Below, in pieces: positions 4,915 through 5,280 of a DNA stretch of 5,280 nucleotides. Location: contig JALSIO010000130.1 in NCBI GenBank assembly GCA_026989995.1, positions 1 through 5,280 of the forward strand, given 5' to 3'. Position 1 is the first letter of the stretch. Every line of letters starts with the position of its first letter. A program made the position numbers and the translations under genes. This stretch comes from Myxococcales bacterium. Its GTDB lineage: Bacteria; Myxococcota_A; UBA9160; JALSIO01. The notes beneath the pieces were generated by a model. That model was not told where the DNA came from. It was given only the letters and a program-made list of their open reading frames with translations, and did no database searches.

Positions 4915-5280
4915 TTGCCCCGTCCCCGAAGGCGTCCTCTTCTCGGAGCCAGCCTCGTGATCGCCGGCGCGCTCGCCGGAACGGCCCTCGTCCGGCAGCT
5001 CGGACCGGCGAGGATCGAGGCGCTGGCCGAGAGCGCGCTCGAGTCGGCGGCCGGGGTGCCCGTGCGCGCCGCCCGGACCGCGGTCGACCTGGCGAAGGGG
5101 CGCCTCGTCGCCGAGGATCTGAGCCTCGACCTGCCCGGAGGAAGGGCCCGGGCTTGGATCGACCGGGTCGAGGTCCTCGTGGACCCGCTCGGCTTCCTGA
5201 CCCGCAGCCCCCGCGCCCGCAACCTCCGCCTCGAGGGCGGGACGATCCACCTCGGGGCGCCCGCCCCGGCGCCGATCCCC
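4915..5280 (+). CDS. AsmA/TamB-like envelope protein, N-terminal part (3' truncated by window edge)
   Basis: The first 122 codons of a gene run off the right edge. The start is inferred to be TTG 4915: GGAG at 4906-4909 sits 5 bases ahead, an in-frame TGA lies at 4840-4842, and no ATG or GTG occurs between that stop and the TTG. The next GTG (4957, residue 15) would destroy the membrane anchor. The N-terminus has an Arg-rich stretch (residues 3-7) followed by a hydrophobic segment (9-26), as in an inner-membrane anchor with the rest in the periplasm. Next come an amphipathic helix (31-46) and a pattern typical of AsmA-superfamily N-termini: GRLVAEDLSLDLP (62-74), an alternating beta stretch VEVLVDPLGFLT (85-96), then NLRLEGGTIHL (103-113). 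AsmA-like proteins are thought to move or position phospholipids between inner and outer membrane. Assignment rests on this pattern alone, and another periplasmic repeat-type family is possible. Confidence 0.6.
   Translation, partial: MPRPRRRPLLGASLVIAGALAGTALVRQLGPARIEALAESALESAAGVPVRAARTAVDLAKGRLVAEDLSLDLPGGRARAWIDRVEVLVDPLGFLTRSPRARNLRLEGGTIHLGAPAPAPIP

Noticed and set aside
4617..5222. Upstream extension of the HTH open frame to 302 residues
   Set aside because: The added part is Arg/Pro/Gly-rich and antisense to the AsmA-like gene. The HTH domain begins right after ATG 4616, which has its own AGGGA site.
4839..5280. An open plus-strand frame from ATG 4839 overlapping the AsmA-like gene
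   Set aside because: Its translation is dominated by Arg, Gly, Ala and Pro without structure, whereas the frame starting at TTG 4915 shows a membrane anchor and an AsmA-type pattern with a spaced GGAG.
1..5280. Searched by eye for tRNA or rRNA genes, CRISPR repeats, transposase motifs, long direct repeats, and defence or toxin-antitoxin pairs
   Set aside because: None found. All long open stretches are explained by the six listed genes, and gaps other than 4617-4914 are about 110 bases or shorter.

Overview
This is a dense, GC-rich window (about 70% or more by eye) of chromosomal, housekeeping-type bacterial DNA. It holds six protein genes and almost no spare sequence. The gene set points to a Gram-negative bacterium: a DUF374-type acyltransferase, an AsmA/TamB-like envelope protein and a GAF-containing nitrogen-type PTS Enzyme I. 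The style resembles the deltaproteobacterial / Myxococcota / Binatota part of the tree. That placement is an inference from gene types and composition, not from a marker gene.

Layout. The left edge (1-362, +) is the C-terminal part of an EamA/DMT-family membrane transporter. After 38 bases comes a complete DUF374 lysophospholipid-acyltransferase-like gene (401-1087, +). Only 8 bases later an endonuclease/exonuclease/phosphatase (EEP) family gene begins at a GTG (1096-1830, +). These three are tightly spaced and co-directional, so they may form one operon, probably concerned with membrane or lipid chemistry. A large ptsP-type gene runs the other way (4205-1746, -). Its last 85 bases overlap the end of the EEP gene tail to tail. 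Upstream of ptsP on the same strand is a small XRE-type helix-turn-helix regulator (4616-4314, -), followed by a strong 13-bp hairpin (4269-4305) that probably ends its transcript. A regulatory gap of about 300 bases (4617-4914), with one conspicuous AT-rich island, separates this regulator from a divergent gene that starts at a TTG (4915, +) and runs off the right edge. That gene has a membrane anchor and an AsmA-like N-terminus.

How it may work together. The ptsP product should take phosphate from phosphoenolpyruvate and pass it to an HPr/NPr-type carrier, with the GAF domain sensing a small ligand (glutamine in the known proteobacterial cases). No carrier or EIIA gene lies in the window, so the rest of the phosphorelay is elsewhere. 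The HTH protein is likely autoregulatory, but its targets cannot be read from this window.

I see no mobile element, CRISPR array, tRNA or rRNA, toxin-antitoxin pair or defence system. I do not think the window contains a new system. The points most worth a second look are the EEP/ptsP antisense overlap, in which the ptsP stop codon lies on the EEP catalytic Asp-His codons, and the regulatory gap upstream of the HTH gene.
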